Below, piece after piece: positions 55,438 through 58,363 of a DNA stretch of 58,363 bases (the stretch's first letter is position 1; the number at the start of each line of letters is the position of its first letter). A program made the position numbers and the translations under genes. The stretch is from Leucogyrophana mollusca (taxonomy: Eukaryota > Basidiomycota > Agaricomycetes > Boletales), in assembly GCA_021014945.1 (NCBI GenBank), contig MU266508.1, positions 1 through 58,363 on the forward strand, in the 5' to 3' direction. The notes below the pieces were generated by a model. It ran no database searches, was not told the origin of the DNA, and saw nothing but the letters and a program-made list of their open reading frames with translations.

Positions 55438-57958
55438 TCAAGCGTCCGCGAACCAAGACCAATGACCAGCATCCTCTGCAGCCCCAGGATTTGAGTTTCT
55501 TCGAATATCCATCCGCCCGAAATTCTTGGGGTCCGACTTGTAAATCTCCCTCCAACCGTATGTTGCCTCCAACAGCGAATTCCATACATCCGTCTGTCCC
55601 GAGTCAATGGGAGCGAGAATATGCGGACTCAGGCCAGCACACCAGATATCATATGTCGTAAAGGCGGCTCTCGCAGACTCGCTGACCTTCACGAGTTTCA
55701 GGCTAGGTTTCTTCGCAGCCAGCGCAAACACGATCCGGATCAGAGGGGCCCTCGCGCTTGTGGTGTGTGTATCGTTATCACGGAAAATATTGAGCGAGAA
55801 AGGGTCCATACTATCGAAAAGCGATGTCTTGGGGTCCGATGTATACGCTGGGTCATTTTTGCTCTGCCATAGGATCGCTCCCATATGCTCGGGCTTCAGC
55901 TCCTCTCCCATGCAAATCGGAATGATCCCATCAATGGCAGGTTGGTTGTTACCACAGAGGACTGCAGCGCCGCGATAGAACAGTGCCGCCAGGTGGGGGG
56001 TGGTCAGGAAGGACTGCTGATGAACCTTGATTGTATGATTGAAATAGACTCGAGCGTCTCGAAATCTCTCCTCGAATGTGATCTTAGACGTTCCCACCCC
56101 ACCTGGACCAACCACATGTCCGGGAGCGGTGGGTATTTCGTTTTGGGCGGACGCGGGTGGCTGTGCTGGCCGCAGGGGGGCCTCCGTGCGAGCACTGAAA
56201 AGATTGCTGAAGAAATCGGGAACAGTCGTCCATCTCTGCACTGGCTTGCCACGATCTACAGGGGGACCGACAGCAGCATCACGTGCGAGCGTTAAAAGTA
56301 GCATGACGAGCAGCTCGCCACGATCGCCTTTGTGAATAGAGAAGCCTTCAAGAACAGTCTGAAGCGTTCGGGGAGGATCGAAATGCTTGTTTTGCATGAC
56401 CCAGTATGCAGCTTCGGATAGAAGTGGCTCGGAAGGCGACACAGTCATCATGCTCTCAAATCTAGGACTGACTCTGAGACATACCCGCATGTGACCTTCC
56501 ACCTGCTTCATCTCCTCGGCATAGTGGGCATAAGTGGTTGAGATGAACTCGATGGGCAAACGCTGTGATAAACAAGCCAGCTTTTGGGAATTGGTGAGGT
56601 TTGTTGCCCCAGTGTACTCATGACCGCCCAGCAGTTTCGCCGCTGCGAATTCAACAATGGTAGATTTGATCTCTTCTTCGCCGTAATCATAGCGGGAGCC
56701 GAATCTGCACTTCTCCATCAGCAAGAGCACGTCTAGTAGGCTTTATGAGGCACATACAAAGGACGTCCGAAATGCGAGATGCATTTGTCATTTGTGAATT
56801 CATCGATTTTCCTGACTTCGCCGCCAGAGAACGTGAGTTTTGCGGCTAGTTGGTCGAATCCAAGATCACAGTATGGTTCGATAAGAGCAAGTTCGCCAAG
56901 GACGATCCGCAAAGATGATCGATCGAGGTCTTTGGGAGGTGTAAACTGTATGATTTCGCCAGTTGTGGAGAGGAAGACGGAGAAGATGCGTAGCTTGTTT
57001 ACGCCTCGCAGCGAGCGGCGCAATTCCGTGAAGTTGGACCAAACCCGGTTAGGCTTTCCCAGGGTAAGGGCATGCGCATCATCAAAGGCGAGCATCACCA
57101 ATGGATCTTCCTCAACTTTCTCTCGAGCTGTCGATGACCGCTGGATGGTAGGCGAACAAGGTGGTGCTGAAAAAGATTGTACGGCTTTAATCAGCTGCTC
57201 CAGTGCGTCATTGCGAGGGAACTTGTTGACATCTGTCCGGGAAGGGGAAACTATGGCATGACTTTGATCAGCATTCAAGTCTGTCCCATGCTTCCTATAG
57301 AAATCGTGGCAAGCTGGGGTGCTCTGTAGATGGTGGGTAAGTGAAATCTGTCATAAAAAAAAGGCAAGTCTGACCTCTTGCACTGCACGATCAACAACCG
57401 CCTGATAGAACATCTTCCGAAATGGGCCATGAGAGCTGATGGTCATGCCATCGGTCATGTAGTCGTGAAATTGTGCAGCCAGCTCCTCATACTCGCAGTT
57501 TGGATCGATGGCAGGTAGGTGGCTGGGCCTCTTTATGGCCTTCGAATCATTCACAATTACCAGTCGTGTCTCTATAAAGAGAGCTGACAGGAAACCACAA
57601 GTGCGCAAAAACGTCTGAAACTGGTCTTGAGTTTGGGATAGATAGCCAGGAACTTGTTCGTCTGCTGGTGGGTAACCTGGACAGTGGAGGAACACGACAA
57701 TGAGAAGGGGCAAGACAATTGCAGAAAAAAAATATACGAAACCCCTGGCTCCTAATCGAAGATTCATAGGGATCACGAAGTGAGTTTTGCCGATTTGGTC
57801 AACAACCCGCGATTTGCCCATTCCGGACGACTGCATGATAGTCGCATAATGCGCATAGTACTCATTGCCCTCGGTTGCCCTAAAATAGTGTGCAATAAAA
57901 TCCCAGAGATGTTTGTGGGCATCCCCATTGAATTCACGCGTCCAGGACAGTTCAGTTG
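55438..57958 (-). CDS. Large P-loop NTPase of a basidiomycete-expanded family, 5' end unresolved
   Basis: Four clear exons: 57958-57743, 57676-57375, 57323-56758 and 56704-55438, about 780 residues from the first. The N-terminal part reads LSWTREFNGDAHKHLWDFIA, then Walker A SSGMGKSRVVDQIGKTHFVI, GYPPADEQV, a Walker B-like LVMLAFDDAHAL, and SNFTELRRSL with FSVFLSTTGEIIQF. Across the last intron it continues FGSRYDYGEEEIKSTIVEFA and a long helical C-terminus. The GxGKSR motif and the F(F/L)STTG segment are like the P-loop NTPase modules found in large mushroom gene families related to Crinkler-type effectors; that link is from memory and tentative. At least one upstream exon is expected but I could not join it. 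Confidence 0.7.
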
Positions 57959-58363
57959 CTGCGAAGTGAAGTCAGTGGATCAAGACTCAATGATAGGTCT
58001 GTAGCAACACTGTACCTCGGCCCTGGGCCACATCACAAGAACGGAAGATTCTGGATCAACCTTTGTACTGTCATTATATAGTACGGAATTACTGAAATAT
58101 GTAAAATTATGCTGCTTGGTTTAGACTGACATTATATAGCAACCTCCCCAGGGCAACTTGAATTACCAGGCCAATGATTCCGCATTCCTCGGATTTAGGT
58201 GGTAAGTCACCATAAAGTGGCGATTTTGCTCCACCTTCCATTGTTCCAGCATACATGACCATGTAGCCACCTCTTAGGCAGCGTTGACTTGATGGGCATG
58301 TTGCCTAATTATATGCTTAAATTCGGCCAAGTTTCCAAAGATGGCTTATTGCCGGTGTGATTA
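57959..58363. other. Upstream region of the P-loop NTPase gene
   Basis: Probably contains 5' exon(s). On the minus strand a frame starting MVMYAGTMEGGAKSPLYGD, near 58260, could be one, but no firm join to the exon at 57958 was found. Confidence 0.3.

Overview
The window reads as nuclear DNA of a basidiomycete fungus, most likely an Agaricomycete. Its genes carry many 47-160 bp GT-AG introns (a few GC-AG). The content fits: a fungal Helitron, class I hydrophobins, an F-box protein, a C2-TPR-CHAT protein, a PLAC8 protein and a large P-loop NTPase of a type common in mushrooms. There is no operon logic. Exon coordinates below were derived by hand from splice signals, reading phase and family similarity.

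Layout. 1-5.3 kb: a Helitron RepHel gene whose 5' end lies outside the window, followed by an unrecognised spliced gene that it may carry. 5.3-20 kb: a hydrophobin cluster built by nested segmental duplication. It holds three ordinary class I-type hydrophobins (10.3, 17.9 and 19.5 kb) and two 79-residue secreted proteins with eight cysteines in the hydrophobin order but a compressed spacing (5.7 and 13.9 kb). Between them lie fragmented copies of a gene I read as the tRNA Um44 methyltransferase TRM44. A large inverted duplication, with arms near 10.06-12.27 and 16.31-18.63 kb, places two hydrophobins back to back. An intact F-box gene sits at 7.5-9.2 kb. 20-32 kb: a decayed region with a glucose-6-phosphate isomerase 3' fragment ending beside a 54-base A tract, a secreted flavin monooxygenase, an almost perfect G-protein alpha gene broken by one stop codon, and several dispersed repeats.

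32-41 kb: a C2-TPR-CHAT protein with about fifteen 45-residue repeats, then a tandem pair of zinc-independent MDR oxidoreductases with matching intron phases. 44.8-53.5 kb: an intact nine-exon ammonium transporter, a PLAC8 gene, a single-exon APH-type phosphotransferase and a six-exon secreted M28 aminopeptidase. 53.6-58 kb: a frameshifted phosphotransferase relic containing a 29-base G tract, and a large P-loop NTPase whose 5' end is not resolved.

Functionally the window mixes surface and secreted proteins (hydrophobins, aminopeptidase, flavin monooxygenase) with nutrient uptake (ammonium transporter) and two proteins of possible defence or cell-death type (CHAT and P-loop NTPase). Nothing shows that these act in one pathway. 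The most notable structures are the hydrophobin/TRM44 duplication mosaic, the duplicated mini eight-cysteine genes and the near-intact G-alpha copy.
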